Origin: DASRWT01 sp963748485
GTDB lineage: Bacteria; Methylomirabilota; Methylomirabilia; Rokubacteriales; CSP1-6
Direction: 5' to 3'
DNA: 64,000 nt
NCBI GenBank assembly: GCA_963748485.1
Contig: CAVVJF010000009.1
Location: 1,116,001-1,180,000, forward strand
Shown: piece after piece, positions 17,645-26,199 of the stretch
How the letters are laid out: every line of letters starts with the position of its first letter
How positions within the stretch are numbered: the stretch's first letter is position 1
Position numbers and translations under genes: made by a program
Notes under the pieces: model-generated
Seen by the model: only the letters and a program-made list of their open reading frames with translations
What the model was told of the DNA's origin: nothing
The model's database searches: none

Positions 17645-18451
17645 TCACCACATGACGACGCCTCCGTCGATGTTGATGGACTGCCCGGTGATGAAGGCGG
17701 CGGCGGGCGAGCACAGGAACGCGATGAGCCCGGCCACTTCCTCGTCGGTGGCGGCGCGGCCCACCGGGATGCGCTCGAGGTGCTTCTGCCAGCCCGCGCC
17801 CCGGCCGAGGACGTCCATGCGCGCGGTGGCGATGGTGCCCGGGCACACCGCGTTCACGGTGATGCCGTGCTTCGCGACTTCCTGCGCGACGGACTGGGTG
17901 AAGCCTTGAATGCCGAAGTTGGCGGCGTTGTAGGCGGCGGTGTTGGGGCTGCCCCGCTTGCCCGCGATCGAGGAGATGTTCACGATGCGGCCCCAGCGCT
18001 GGCGGATCATGACGGGCACGATGTGCTTGCAGGCGAGGAACGCCCCGGTGAGCTTGATGTCGAGCACCTTCCGCCACACCGCCTCGTCCAGCTCCGGCAG
18101 GGGCACGCGATCGTCGCTGCGGGGGTAGGCGGCGTTGTTCACGAGGATGTCGATGCGCCCGAACGCGCCGAGGGCGGCGGCAGCGAGGCCCACCACCGTC
18201 TCCCCGCGGCTCACGTCGCCCACGAAGGTGAGGGCGCGCCGGCCGGCGCCGCGGATCTGCTCGGCGGTGCTCTCGATGTCGCGCCAGCCCGCTTGCTTCT
18301 CGTCGTCGGGAAACGTAGCGGGATCGCGCCCGGTGCCGGTCACCACCACGTCCGCGCCGAGCCCGGCGAGGGCGACCGCGGTGGCGCGGCCGATCCCACG
18401 GAGGCGGCCCGCGCCCGTGACCACTGCCACCTTGCCGTCGAGCACGCCCAT
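17645..18451 (-). CDS. Short-chain dehydrogenase/reductase with Lys-to-Asn active-site change
   Basis: A 268-aa classical SDR fold: nucleotide-binding TGAGRLRGIGRA, NNAA (ILVNNAAYPRS), catalytic Ser in NISSIAGKRG and Tyr in AAYNAANFGIQG, and PG motif NAVCPGTIATA. In YxxxK the lysine is replaced by Asn (YNAAN). The Asn-Ser-Tyr-Lys tetrad is thus incomplete and activity may be altered or lost. The ATG at 18451 follows a GAAAGGA ribosome site. The IS lies just downstream. Confidence 0.88.
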   Translation of the reverse strand: MGVLDGKVAVVTGAGRLRGIGRATAVALAGLGADVVVTGTGRDPATFPDDEKQAGWRDIESTAEQIRGAGRRALTFVGDVSRGETVVGLAAAALGAFGRIDILVNNAAYPRSDDRVPLPELDEAVWRKVLDIKLTGAFLACKHIVPVMIRQRWGRIVNISSIAGKRGSPNTAAYNAANFGIQGFTQSVAQEVAKHGITVNAVCPGTIATARMDVLGRGAGWQKHLERIPVGRAATDEEVAGLIAFLCSPAAAFITGQSINIDGGVVMW

Positions 18452-18480
18452 GTCGAAGTCCTTTCCCGTGAGCGGAAGCG

Positions 18481-19284
18481 TCAGATCAGGGGGGAGCAAT
18501 ACTGCCGGAAGGCACGGAAGTGCGGCACGTCCACGCCGCAGAGGGGCGCGGGCCGGAAGCGCCCGATCCGGCGATCGAAGCGCACCCGGCCCGGCTGGGC
18601 GGGATCGTTCGGGTCGAACACGGTGAAATCCACGGTGTCGCCGTCCGGCGCGGCGTAGGCGTAGGCGAGCACCGAGTGGTTGAGCCGGATGCGGGGAAAG
18701 TCCGTGATGAACAGCTGCGCCGACCGGCCGGCCTGGAGCTCGGCCACGATCTCGGCGGCCACGCGGATCTGCTGCGCGCGGGGGTGCGGATACAGCAGCC
18801 GCCAGTTCGAGAAGCGCACGATGCCCCAGAGCCGGCCGGGCAGCCCCGCCTTCACCGCCGCTTCCTCCGCGCGCGTCAGCTCGTGCAGGCAGGAGAAGCC
18901 GGGGACGACGACGCGCGCGGCCGCCGGCAGCGGCTCGCGCCACGGGGCACGGGCGGTGACGCGGCGGACGAGCGCGGTGTACTCCTCGGGGGCCAGACGC
19001 GGCGCGGCGGGGTCGAAGCGCGCGAACCGCTGGAACTGCACCACCGCGCGTCCCATCACGAAGCACCAGTTGGCGTAGAGGTCGGGCTTGCCGCGGTGGT
19101 GGATGCGGCTGTCGTTGCGAAAGGCGAAGGTGTCGACGCCGAAGCGGAGCGCGGGGCCGGGCATCGCGCGGCGCAGCAGCGCGTCGAGCGGCGACACCCG
19201 GTTCCAGAAGCTCGACACGAACCCGATGACGGCGGGGACGAGAACCGGGAGGAGCAGCGGGAGGAGCAGCCAGGGCGCGCGCAT
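18481..19284 (-). CDS. Membrane-anchored protein with Cys-His-Asp pattern (unrecognised)
   Basis: A 267-aa protein beginning with an N-terminal hydrophobic anchor (about residues 4-25). The remainder has VVPGFSCLHELT, then FPRIRLNHSVLAYAY and FTVFDPNDPAQPGRV. A Cys at a helix start, a late His followed by beta strands and a DPN motif is the layout of papain-like (C39/NlpC-like) cysteine peptidases. I do not recognise the family, and catalytic function is inference. It lies 29 bp upstream of the SDR on the same strand. Confidence 0.6.
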   Translation of the reverse strand: MRAPWLLLPLLLPVLVPAVIGFVSSFWNRVSPLDALLRRAMPGPALRFGVDTFAFRNDSRIHHRGKPDLYANWCFVMGRAVVQFQRFARFDPAAPRLAPEEYTALVRRVTARAPWREPLPAAARVVVPGFSCLHELTRAEEAAVKAGLPGRLWGIVRFSNWRLLYPHPRAQQIRVAAEIVAELQAGRSAQLFITDFPRIRLNHSVLAYAYAAPDGDTVDFTVFDPNDPAQPGRVRFDRRIGRFRPAPLCGVDVPHFRAFRQYCSPLI

Positions 19285-19334
19285 GACCGGGGGGATTTTA
19301 CCGGATTCCCCCGCGGCGGGGGCACCGCGAATTC

Positions 19335-20426
19335 TTGACCTTCCGTGGCGACGGCGCTAACGTCGGCTCGCTGTCATCACCACGCCGTCCATCTGGGGAG
19401 GCCGCGCCGCGCGTGCCCGCACTCGTCATGGTCGTCATCAGCGCGCTCATGATCGGCTTCCTCGCCTACGAGGGCCACCACGAGCCGATCGTTCTGGGCG
19501 TGGCGGCCGCGCTTGGCGTGGTGGGCATCGCGTTGATCCTGTGGGCCCGGAGCGGCGCGGCGGCCGAGGCGGCGCGGCTCAAGTCGGCCGGAGCCGCGCG
19601 CGACAATCGCCTCGCCGGCGTGCAGGCCGAGGCGGATCGGCTGCGGGGCGAGCTCACGCGCGCGCTGGCGCAGCAGCGCGAGGCCGAGGAAGGCGCACGG
19701 GCGGCCGCCACCGCGGCGGCGGCCGGTCAGAAGCAGCAGGAGGCCGCGATCCGCGAGGGGCGGGCGGAGAGCGAGCGGCTCCGAAAGGAGCTGGAGACGG
19801 CGCGCCGCCAGGCGCAGGCGCGCGCGCCGGAGTCCCCGGTCGCCCCGTCCGCCGCCGCGCCGGCCCCCGCGGCCCCGCCGCCACCCCCGAAGCCCGCGGC
19901 CCCGGCGCCCCGGCCCGCGTCGGTGCCCGCTCCCCCGCCCCGCCCGAGCCCGCCGCCGGCGCCGGTGGTGGAGCCTGTCGCCGCCGCGCCGCCGCCGACC
20001 CCCGCGCCCCCGATGGGCAAGCGTGAGCCCGATCCCGCGCCCGGTGACGCCCGCGGCACCGTGCTCCTCGTCGACGACGAGGCGAGCTTCCTCTTCGTGG
20101 CCGGCAACATCCTGCGGCCGGCGGGCTTTCGCGTCATCGAGGCCGAGAACGGCCAGGCCGCGCTGGACCAGGCCGGCCAGCAAACGGGCAAGATCGATCT
20201 CCTGATCACCGACATGATGATGCCCGGCATGAGCGGCCGGCAGCTCGCGCAGCGCTTCACCAAGCTGCGGCCGGGCGTGCGCGTCCTCTACGTGTCCGGA
20301 TTCGTGGACGAGGGGAGCGCGCGCGAAGCCATCGAGGGCGAGGAGGCCGACTTCCTCGCCAAGCCCTTCGAGGTGGATGCCTTCACGACCATGGTGCGGG
20401 AGCTGATCGGCGCCGCATCCCGCTGA
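19335..20426 (+). CDS. Membrane-tethered receiver-domain protein
   Basis: Residues about 30-72 hold two transmembrane helices. Residues 75-160 form an Ala/Glu/Arg-rich coiled coil (SAGAARDNRLAGVQAEADRL). Residues 165-235 are a Pro/Ala linker. A complete CheY-like receiver ends the protein (VLLVDDEASFLF; phospho-Asp in LLITDMMMPGMSG; LAKPF lysine). There is no output domain. The start is uncertain: the ATG at 19335, a GTG at 19413 or an ATG at 19428 would all keep the helices. A receiver fixed to the membrane by a stalk is unusual; a hybrid-kinase remnant or scaffold is possible. Confidence 0.75.
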   Translation: MTFRGDGANVGSLSSPRRPSGEAAPRVPALVMVVISALMIGFLAYEGHHEPIVLGVAAALGVVGIALILWARSGAAAEAARLKSAGAARDNRLAGVQAEADRLRGELTRALAQQREAEEGARAAATAAAAGQKQQEAAIREGRAESERLRKELETARRQAQARAPESPVAPSAAAPAPAAPPPPPKPAAPAPRPASVPAPPPRPSPPPAPVVEPVAAAPPPTPAPPMGKREPDPAPGDARGTVLLVDDEASFLFVAGNILRPAGFRVIEAENGQAALDQAGQQTGKIDLLITDMMMPGMSGRQLAQRFTKLRPGVRVLYVSGFVDEGSAREAIEGEEADFLAKPFEVDAFTTMVRELIGAASR

Positions 20427-20441
20427 GGGAGCGGCGCCGCG

Positions 20442-21053
20442 TCACATCGGGGGGACGAGGCCGCCCCGGCCCACGAGGACGCTGGTGGTGGTGATGGTCC
20501 CGTCGGGCAGGCGCGTCGCCTCGATGAAGATGTGCGCGCCCGGCTGGAGCTGATCGATGTGGCCGATGCCGAAGGTCACCACCGGCGCGGCGGCCGGCAC
20601 GACCACCACGACCTCGCCTCCCTTGTGCTTGAGGGTCAGCGTGCGCCCCGTCCCGTGCACGGTGATGCCGGCCACGGTCGCATTCGTCATGGTGCTGTCG
20701 GGCGTGAGATCCCAGGGGAAGTGACCCTCGCGGGCGCCCCGCGCGAAGAAGGGAAAGATCAGCACCTCCTGCGCTCGGAAGGTGCCGTCGGCCTGGCGCA
20801 CCGCCGCCGCGCCCACGTAGTCGCCCAGCTTGACGTCGGTCAGCTTGGCCCGGGTGACTTCCATCAGCGCGTAGTTGTCGGCGAGCCGGACGGGAACGGT
20901 GGACCCGTCGCGGGCCTTCACCGTCAGGATCTGCCCGGTGAGATCGACGATGGCGCCGCGCACGCGGACGGTGGTCTGCGCCGACGCCCCCGCCGCCAGC
21001 GCGGCGAGCAGGGCGAGAGCCAGCGCAATCACGCGGCGCATGCGGCGAATCAT
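20442..21053 (-). CDS. Secreted protein with DUF5666-like beta domain
   Basis: A signal peptide (MIRRMRRVIALALALLAALA..., cleavage near ASAQ) is followed by about 170 residues rich in beta strands with repeating motifs VDLTGQILTVKARDGSTVPV and LTLKHKGGEVVVVVPA. The pattern of small OB-like repeats recalls DUF5666 proteins. Function unknown. The ATG at 21041 is an equally good start. It converges on the receiver gene and diverges from the aldo/keto reductase. Confidence 0.6.
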   Translation of the reverse strand: MIRRMRRVIALALALLAALAAGASAQTTVRVRGAIVDLTGQILTVKARDGSTVPVRLADNYALMEVTRAKLTDVKLGDYVGAAAVRQADGTFRAQEVLIFPFFARGAREGHFPWDLTPDSTMTNATVAGITVHGTGRTLTLKHKGGEVVVVVPAAAPVVTFGIGHIDQLQPGAHIFIEATRLPDGTITTTSVLVGRGGLVPPM

Positions 21054-21109
21054 ATCGCGGGCGGCAGGCCCGCGCACGTGGGGTATGCTTCGGAGCGGGA
21101 GGACTCGCC

Positions 21110-21976
21110 ATGATCGAGCGGCGGCCGTTCGGACGGACGGGGCACGCGAGCACGGTCACGCTCTTCGGCGCCGCCGCGCTCGCCCAGGCGAGCCAGGCGG
21201 AGGCCGATCGCGCGCTGGAGCTGCTGCTCCGCCACGGTGTCAACCACATCGACACCGCCGCGCGCTACGGCGACTCCGAGCTCCGCATCGGCCCCTGGAT
21301 GGCGCGCCACCGGAAGGATTTCTTCCTCGCCACCAAGACGGGGAGCCGCTCCGCCGCGGGCGCGCGCGAGGATCTCCATCGTTCCCTCGAGCGCCTGCGC
21401 GTGGATCGCGTGGACCTCATCCAGCTGCACTCGCTCGCCCATCCCGATGACTGGGATCAGGCGATGGGCCCGGGCGGGGCGCTCGAGGCCCTCGTGGAGG
21501 CGCGCGCGCAGGGGCTGGTCCGCTTCATCGGGGTGACCGGGCACGGCTGGACCATCCCCGCCATGCATCGCCGGAGCCTCGCCCGCTTCGACTTCGACGC
21601 GATCCTCATGCCGCACAACTACTTCATGCTCCAGAACGAGCGGTATCGCGCCGCGGTGGAGGAGGTGCTGGTGATCTGCCGCGAGCGCAATGTGGCGGTG
21701 CAACTCATCAAGACCATCGCGCGGGGTCCCTGGGCCACCACCGACCGCACGCACACGACGTGGTATCAGCCGCTGGAGCGGCCCGCGGACATCGAGCGCG
21801 CGCTGCACTGGGCGATGGGGGTGCCCGGCGCCTTCCTCAACACCGCCGGTGATCTCTCGCTGCTGCCCACCGTGCTGGAGGCCGCGGGCCGCTACGCGCG
21901 CCGTCCATCCGACGCGGAGATGGGCGCCATGCTGGGCGCCGAGCGAATGACCTCGCTCTTCGGGCTGCCCACGTGA
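21110..21976 (+). CDS. Aldo/keto reductase (small)
   Basis: A 288-aa AKR-superfamily protein with the tetrad visible: Asp48 and Tyr53 (NHIDTAARYGDSE), Lys76 (LATKTGSRS), His in LIQLHSLAHP. It lacks the usual C-terminal NADP phosphate motif but ends in a conserved-looking ERMTSLFGLPT. GGGAGGA precedes the ATG. The following PPOX gene starts inside its stop codon (GTGA), so both are translated from one message and may act on the same substrate. Confidence 0.87.
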   Translation: MIERRPFGRTGHASTVTLFGAAALAQASQAEADRALELLLRHGVNHIDTAARYGDSELRIGPWMARHRKDFFLATKTGSRSAAGAREDLHRSLERLRVDRVDLIQLHSLAHPDDWDQAMGPGGALEALVEARAQGLVRFIGVTGHGWTIPAMHRRSLARFDFDAILMPHNYFMLQNERYRAAVEEVLVICRERNVAVQLIKTIARGPWATTDRTHTTWYQPLERPADIERALHWAMGVPGAFLNTAGDLSLLPTVLEAAGRYARRPSDAEMGAMLGAERMTSLFGLPT

Positions 21977-22398
21977 GGGGGCCGCGGCTGTCCGACGCGG
22001 CCATCCAGGCCTTTCTCGCCACGCGCGAGGTGGTGACGCTGGCCACCGTGCAGGCCGACGGCTCGCCCCTCGCCACGGCGATGTGGCATCTGCCCGACGG
22101 CGACACGCTGGTGATGATCAGCGTGGATGGGCTGGCCAAGGTGCGGAACCTCCGCCGCGATCCGCGGGTGGCGGTGGTGGCGGAGGCGGGCGCGCGCGGG
22201 GACGCCCGCGGGGTGGCGGTGCAAGGCCGCGCGGAGTTCCTCGCCGACGGGCCGGAGCGCCGCGCCCTCGCGGGCCGCATTCTCGCGCGATACGCCCCCG
22301 ACCTTGCCGGCTACTGGGGCGGGCGCGCGATGCCCGCCAACCGCGTGATGTTTCGCGTCGTCCCCGACCGCGTCAGGACCTGGGGCCTGACCGCCTGA
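21973..22398 (+). CDS. PPOX-class (pyridoxamine-phosphate-oxidase fold) flavin/F420 protein
   Basis: A 141-aa split-barrel protein: TREVVTLATVQADGSPLATA, LVMISVDGLAKVRNLRRDPR, and C-terminal RVMFRVVPDRVRTWGL. This is the layout of TIGR03618-like F420-dependent or FMN-binding reductases. The GTG start overlaps the aldo/keto reductase stop by 4 nt. The presence of LLM oxidoreductases elsewhere in the window is compatible with F420 use; the cofactor is not proven. Confidence 0.8.
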   Translation: MRGPRLSDAAIQAFLATREVVTLATVQADGSPLATAMWHLPDGDTLVMISVDGLAKVRNLRRDPRVAVVAEAGARGDARGVAVQGRAEFLADGPERRALAGRILARYAPDLAGYWGGRAMPANRVMFRVVPDRVRTWGLTA

Positions 22399-22400
22399 CG

Positions 22401-22436
22401 AAAAAGGCCCATCCGCGTCGATGCCGCGGATGGGCC
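22401..22436. terminator. Bidirectional intrinsic terminator
   Basis: The perfect 12-bp stem (22406-22417 / 22425-22436) with 7-nt loop lies between convergent genes. The A-run at 22401-22405 makes a U-tract on the minus strand for the PEP-CTERM gene. The plus strand side (TCGTT) is weaker. Confidence 0.85.
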
Positions 22437-22471
22437 TCGTTGATCACCCTGCGAATCAGGTCGGCCGGCGG

Positions 22472-23350
22472 CTAGCTCCGGCGCCGCGCCGCCGCGAGGG
22501 CGGCGACGCCGAGCCCCATGAGCAGCAGGGCGGGCGGCGCCGGCACCTGGGCCAGCTCGAGCGTCATCAGGATCTGGAGCCGATTGACGTTGTCCTCCGC
22601 CGTGATGATCCGGCCGTGGGTGGGGTCGTTCGGGTCGGGGACGTCGCAACGGGCCGTGTTCGTCGCGCCCAGGCAAAGCGTGGAAAACGTCAGCACGTAG
22701 TGCTCGCCGCCGGCGCTGAAGCCCACGCTGGCGAAGCTCTCCAGCGGAAAAGTGGCGAAATCGTCGCACGGCGTCGACGAGATCTGCGTCGCGGGGTTGC
22801 AGGTGCCGCTGTTCAGGGTCTCGTGGAAGCTCACCGACGCGTTGCTCGCGCTCGCGTGCACGAGGTCGGCGCCGTCGAAGATGGTCAGGAGCGAGAAGAT
22901 GTCGACGTGGCTCAGCGTCGCGCTGGTGACGGGCCGATTGCGGTGGAAGATGTCGGTCAGGGCCACCGTGTCTCCGACATTGATCGTGCCGCTGTGCCCG
23001 ACCACCCGGAGCCCGCTCCGGCCCGCGTTGGGGCCGCCCCCAATCCCCGTGAACGACGGCGCGTTGGCGAGGTTCGCGTCCAGGCCGGCGTCGAGGCCAT
23101 TGCCCCAGGCGATCGTGCCGTAGGTGTTGCGGCCCGCGGGCAGGCCCGCGGAGCCATCGGTCACCGACAGGGCCGAACCGAAGAACCGGATGCCGTCGGC
23201 CGCGGAGGCGCCGACGGTGTGGGTTTGGGTGCCGCTGACGAACGCGGCGTTCTGCGAAAAGGTGAAGGCATGAGCCGTGACGGCGACCGACAAGGTGAGC
23301 GCGAGGGCGCCGGCCGCGACCGTCAGACCCTTCGAAAACGTGGTGATCAT
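22472..23350 (-). CDS. PEP-CTERM sorting-domain secreted protein
   Basis: A 292-aa exported protein. The signal peptide (about residues 1-28, ending TAHAF) precedes a beta-rich, Gly/Ser/Asn-rich body with few charged residues. The C-terminus is a sorting signal: VPAPPALLLMGLGVAAL followed by AAARRRS. The motif is VPAP rather than VPEP, as in variant exosortase substrates. It would be anchored and processed by an exosortase encoded elsewhere. A sigma-54-type promoter lies 72 bp upstream, in keeping with the known sigma-54 control of PEP-CTERM genes by PrsR-type regulators. Confidence 0.85.
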   Translation of the reverse strand: MITTFSKGLTVAAGALALTLSVAVTAHAFTFSQNAAFVSGTQTHTVGASAADGIRFFGSALSVTDGSAGLPAGRNTYGTIAWGNGLDAGLDANLANAPSFTGIGGGPNAGRSGLRVVGHSGTINVGDTVALTDIFHRNRPVTSATLSHVDIFSLLTIFDGADLVHASASNASVSFHETLNSGTCNPATQISSTPCDDFATFPLESFASVGFSAGGEHYVLTFSTLCLGATNTARCDVPDPNDPTHGRIITAEDNVNRLQILMTLELAQVPAPPALLLMGLGVAALAAARRRS

Positions 23351-23421
23351 GTTTCCCCCAGTTGGACGGCCCGCGCCGCGCCGATGCGCGCTTTACAGCG
23401 GGCCTGTCATGGGGGTGTATA

Positions 23422-23439
23422 TGGCAGGAACCGTACCAG
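23422..23439 (-). promoter_or_regulatory. Sigma-54-type promoter of PEP-CTERM gene
   Basis: Minus-strand CTGGTACGGTTCCTGCCA has GG-N10-GC spacing (GG at 23437-23436, GC at 23425-23424) and a near-consensus -24 box (TGGTAC). The -12 box is CTGC rather than TTGC. The distance to the ATG at 23350 is about 72 bp. The remaining gap 23351-23613 shows no gene. Confidence 0.5.
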
Positions 23440-23613
23440 ATCACCAATGCGTGACATTTCGGTAACTTAGGCTACAGACCAACTGGTGGCGAGTGTCTTC
23501 TGTAAGTATCACCGACTCGTGTGCAAAATGTTCAGAGCGGAAGCCGCGCAGATTCTGCCAGACCGCGGAGGTCGGCGACGCCGCGCGCGCGGCGTCGCCG
23601 ATCAGCGAGGCGA

Positions 23614-24231
23614 CTACTTGAGGGGAGAGAACGCGGACGGCATCGCGATCTTCGTCTCCTGAGTCAGCAGACGCCCGCCGCCGCCCTGCGGGGGCCAGAC
23701 CCCCTTCTTGCGGGCCTCGTCGCGGATCTGCATGCGCTGATCGAGGCTCTTGTACGCCCAGATGTGGACGAAGCCATTCGCCGTACCGAGCTCGACGCCG
23801 CCCGCCAGCACCACGGGCGAGAGCTTCATCCGCTCGCCGATGGCGCCTTCCCATGCCTGGGCCGTCGCCGGCAGCATGCCCGCCTTGAGCGTATAGTAGC
23901 GGATCTCGAAGAACGGGCCTATCGTGCCGGGTTGCACCTCGGGCACGAAGGCGAACGGCGTGACGATCTCCGACCGCATCGTCTCGATGAACTCCGCGAT
24001 CTTGGGCGGCCAGTTCCCGTCCTTCGCCGCTTCGCCCCGGACGCGCGCGCGCTCGGCGAGGTCGCGGTAGCCCCAGATGTGGATGATCTCGTTCAGCGGC
24101 CCGATCTCGGTGTGCAGGAACGCGGTCAGCTCCGAATACTTCTTCCGGTGCTCGTAGCCCTCTCCGAAGCGTTTCTCGACCTCGGCGAGGCTCCCTGGAG
24201 TAATGCGATACGTCCGGATCTCGTAAATCAC
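23614..24231 (-). CDS. Tandem NIPSNAP-family protein
   Basis: A 205-aa protein of two ferredoxin-like (dimeric alpha-beta barrel) NIPSNAP repeats: IYEIRTYRITPGSLAEVEKR in the first half and FFEIRYYTLKAGMLPATAQA in the second. Each is followed by a shared pattern (IIHIWGYRDLAERARVR / FVHIWAYKSLDQRMQIR). The molecular role is unknown; bacterial members often sit in catabolic operons. The GTG at 24231 has AAGGAG 6 nt upstream and puts the first repeat right at the N-terminus. Confidence 0.88.
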   Translation of the reverse strand: MIYEIRTYRITPGSLAEVEKRFGEGYEHRKKYSELTAFLHTEIGPLNEIIHIWGYRDLAERARVRGEAAKDGNWPPKIAEFIETMRSEIVTPFAFVPEVQPGTIGPFFEIRYYTLKAGMLPATAQAWEGAIGERMKLSPVVLAGGVELGTANGFVHIWAYKSLDQRMQIRDEARKKGVWPPQGGGGRLLTQETKIAMPSAFSPLK

Positions 24232-24355
24232 GCTCGGCTCCTTTCGGCATAGAAGAGGCGCGCGCCGCGCCGGACCCCCATCGGCCGGCAAGGCGCAGCC
24301 ATCGTAACCGAAGGGCGAGCCGCAGGAAATGCCCCCTCCCGTCCCCCTCGCCCTT

Positions 24356-24379
24356 CCCTCTCCCCCGAGGGGGAGAGGG
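24356..24379. repeat. REP-like palindrome CCCTCTCCCC...GGGGAGAGGG (copy 1)
   Basis: An 11-bp perfect stem with a 2-nt loop, in the gap between the NIPSNAP and Spy-like genes. The same core recurs at 29071-29097 and 59449-59492. The surrounding 24330-24410 is C/G-biased low complexity. Confidence 0.65.
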
Positions 24380-24411
24380 TGGAATGGGGGGAGAGGGTGG
24401 GCTGGGATGAG

Positions 24412-25023
24412 CTAGGCGCGCTCGTCGGCGGCAGGCCGCATGGGACCGTCGGCGTCCGAGCGCGGCTGACGCCGCTCCCGCCACTGCTGCCCGCGCGCGG
24501 CCGCGATGGTCTTGAGCTTCTCGCGCTGATCGGCGGTGAGCTGGGCCTTGCCCTGCTCGTCGGCCCGGATCCGCGCGATCTGCCCGTCGGCGCGCATCTT
24601 CTCGATCTCTCTGACCTTGGCTTCCACCTTGGCGAGATCGACGGGATCGGCGCGCCGCAGGCTCATGAGGTCGAGCGCGGCCACCTGAAGGTCCGCGCGG
24701 CGCTGGATGACGGAGCGCGCGCCGTCCATGGTGAGCTTCTCGAGCGTTTGCACCTGCTGGGGGTTCAGGCCGAGCTCGGCCCGATGCCGGAGCGCGATGC
24801 CGGCATAGGTGGGCCGGCGCGCCCCCATGTGCCGGTGATGCCGGCCGGATGCGTGCCGGTATTCGCCGTGCCGGCCGTGTCCACGGCCGCCCGCGTCCGC
24901 CGTCATGGTCGTCCGCGAGGTGCCGACGGTGGTGCCGGGGGCCGCGGGGATTTCGGCGGCCATCGCGGGGGTGGCCAGGCCCACGCTGAGTGCCAGTGCG
25001 GCCAGAGTGCGTGCGTTCGTCAT
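24412..25023 (-). CDS. Spy/CpxP-like periplasmic protein (LTxxQ family)
   Basis: A 203-aa protein. A signal peptide (about residues 1-23, ending AMA) precedes a His/Gly/Arg-rich linker (GGRGHGRHGEYRHASGRHHR) and an all-helical domain with the paired family motifs LGLNPQQVQTLEKL and LTADQREKL. Family members are periplasmic chaperones or metal-stress proteins. The His-rich linker could bind metal; that is inference. GAGGAGGG stands 8 nt before the ATG. Confidence 0.8.
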   Translation of the reverse strand: MTNARTLAALALSVGLATPAMAAEIPAAPGTTVGTSRTTMTADAGGRGHGRHGEYRHASGRHHRHMGARRPTYAGIALRHRAELGLNPQQVQTLEKLTMDGARSVIQRRADLQVAALDLMSLRRADPVDLAKVEAKVREIEKMRADGQIARIRADEQGKAQLTADQREKLKTIAAARGQQWRERRQPRSDADGPMRPAADERA

Positions 25024-25170
25024 GTGGTAACCCTCCTCAGGGTGATTCGGGGGTAGTTCCTTACCCATACTGACGAAGCTGCCCCCTCGCCGGTTGACCC
25101 GGCCCTTGACCAGCGCGGCGGGGGGGCGCAGTCTACTGGCGCGAGACCAGCCCCAGGAGAGGAGTCTTCC

Positions 25171-26025
25171 ATGACCGATATCACGATCGAGGATGTCGAG
25201 TACCTCCGGCACGGCGACAAGCTCCTGCTGGCGCGCCTGTTCCGGCCGAAGGGCGACGGCCCCTTCCCGATGATGGTGGATCTGCACGGCGGCGCCTGGT
25301 GCAACGGCAACCGAACCAACGACGTGGCCATGAACGAGCCCCTGGCGCGCAGCGGCGTCATCGTGGCCGCCCTCGACTTCCGCATGCCGCCGGACACGGG
25401 CTATCCCGCCTCGCTCGCCGACATCCACTACGGCATCCGGTGGCTCAAGTCGCAGGCGCGCGCCCTCAACGGCCGCGCCGATCGCGTGGGCGCCATCGGG
25501 ATCTCGAGCGGCGGGCATCAGGCCATGCTCCTGGCCATGCGCCCCAACGATCCCCGCTACGCGGCGCTGCCGCTCCCCGCGGGCACGCCCCCGCTGGACG
25601 CGCGGCTCCGCTGCGTGGTGCTCTGCTGGCCGGTCATCGATCCGCTCGCCCGCTACCACTACGCCAAGAAGCTCAAGGCGGGCGGACCTCCCTATCCCGA
25701 GGTGGTCGACCGCGTGCTGCCGCTCCACGACCTCTACTGGCCCGGCGAGACGGCGATGGCCGAGGGCAATCCCGTCCTCGCGCTGGAGCGCGGCGAGAAG
25801 GTGGAGACGCCACCCACCCTCTATGTGCAGGGCACGAGCGATGTCGCGCACCCGCGCCCCGACCTCGAGCGCTTCGTGGCGGCCTATCGCAAGGCCGGCG
25901 GCCAGGTGGAGCTCGAGCTCTATGAGGGCGAGGCGGAGGGCTTCGTCAACCGCAAGCCGGACTCGCCCGCCGCCGCGCGAGCCGTCGCGCGCATCATCGA
26001 GTTCGTGGCGAAGCAGCTCGGGTAG
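25171..26025 (+). CDS. Alpha/beta hydrolase (esterase-like), catalytic His unclear
   Basis: A 284-aa alpha/beta hydrolase of the acetyl-hydrolase (hormone-sensitive lipase-like) kind. The oxyanion motif HGG is at 39-41 (VDLHGGAWCNG), the nucleophile elbow is GISSGG (Ser112), and a likely Asp lies in YVQGTSDVAHP. Where relatives have a PHGF motif, this protein has EGEAEGFVNR, with no His. Either the His of DVAHP serves, or the subfamily departs from the usual triad. AGGAG precedes the ATG. The alkylsulfatase-like gene follows on the same strand. Confidence 0.82.
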   Translation: MTDITIEDVEYLRHGDKLLLARLFRPKGDGPFPMMVDLHGGAWCNGNRTNDVAMNEPLARSGVIVAALDFRMPPDTGYPASLADIHYGIRWLKSQARALNGRADRVGAIGISSGGHQAMLLAMRPNDPRYAALPLPAGTPPLDARLRCVVLCWPVIDPLARYHYAKKLKAGGPPYPEVVDRVLPLHDLYWPGETAMAEGNPVLALERGEKVETPPTLYVQGTSDVAHPRPDLERFVAAYRKAGGQVELELYEGEAEGFVNRKPDSPAAARAVARIIEFVAKQLG

Positions 26026-26199
26026 CCCGTGCGCGCGGGGCGACGGGGCGTCCGGTGACGGCGGACGCCCTGGCGCCCGCCGGCGCAGCCCCGGGACGCC
26101 ACGCCCCTCACCCGCGCGCGCAACCACGCCGTCCTCGACGCGCTGCCCTTCGCCGACCGCCAGGACTTCGACGACGCCCGCCGCGGCTTCCTCGGCACC

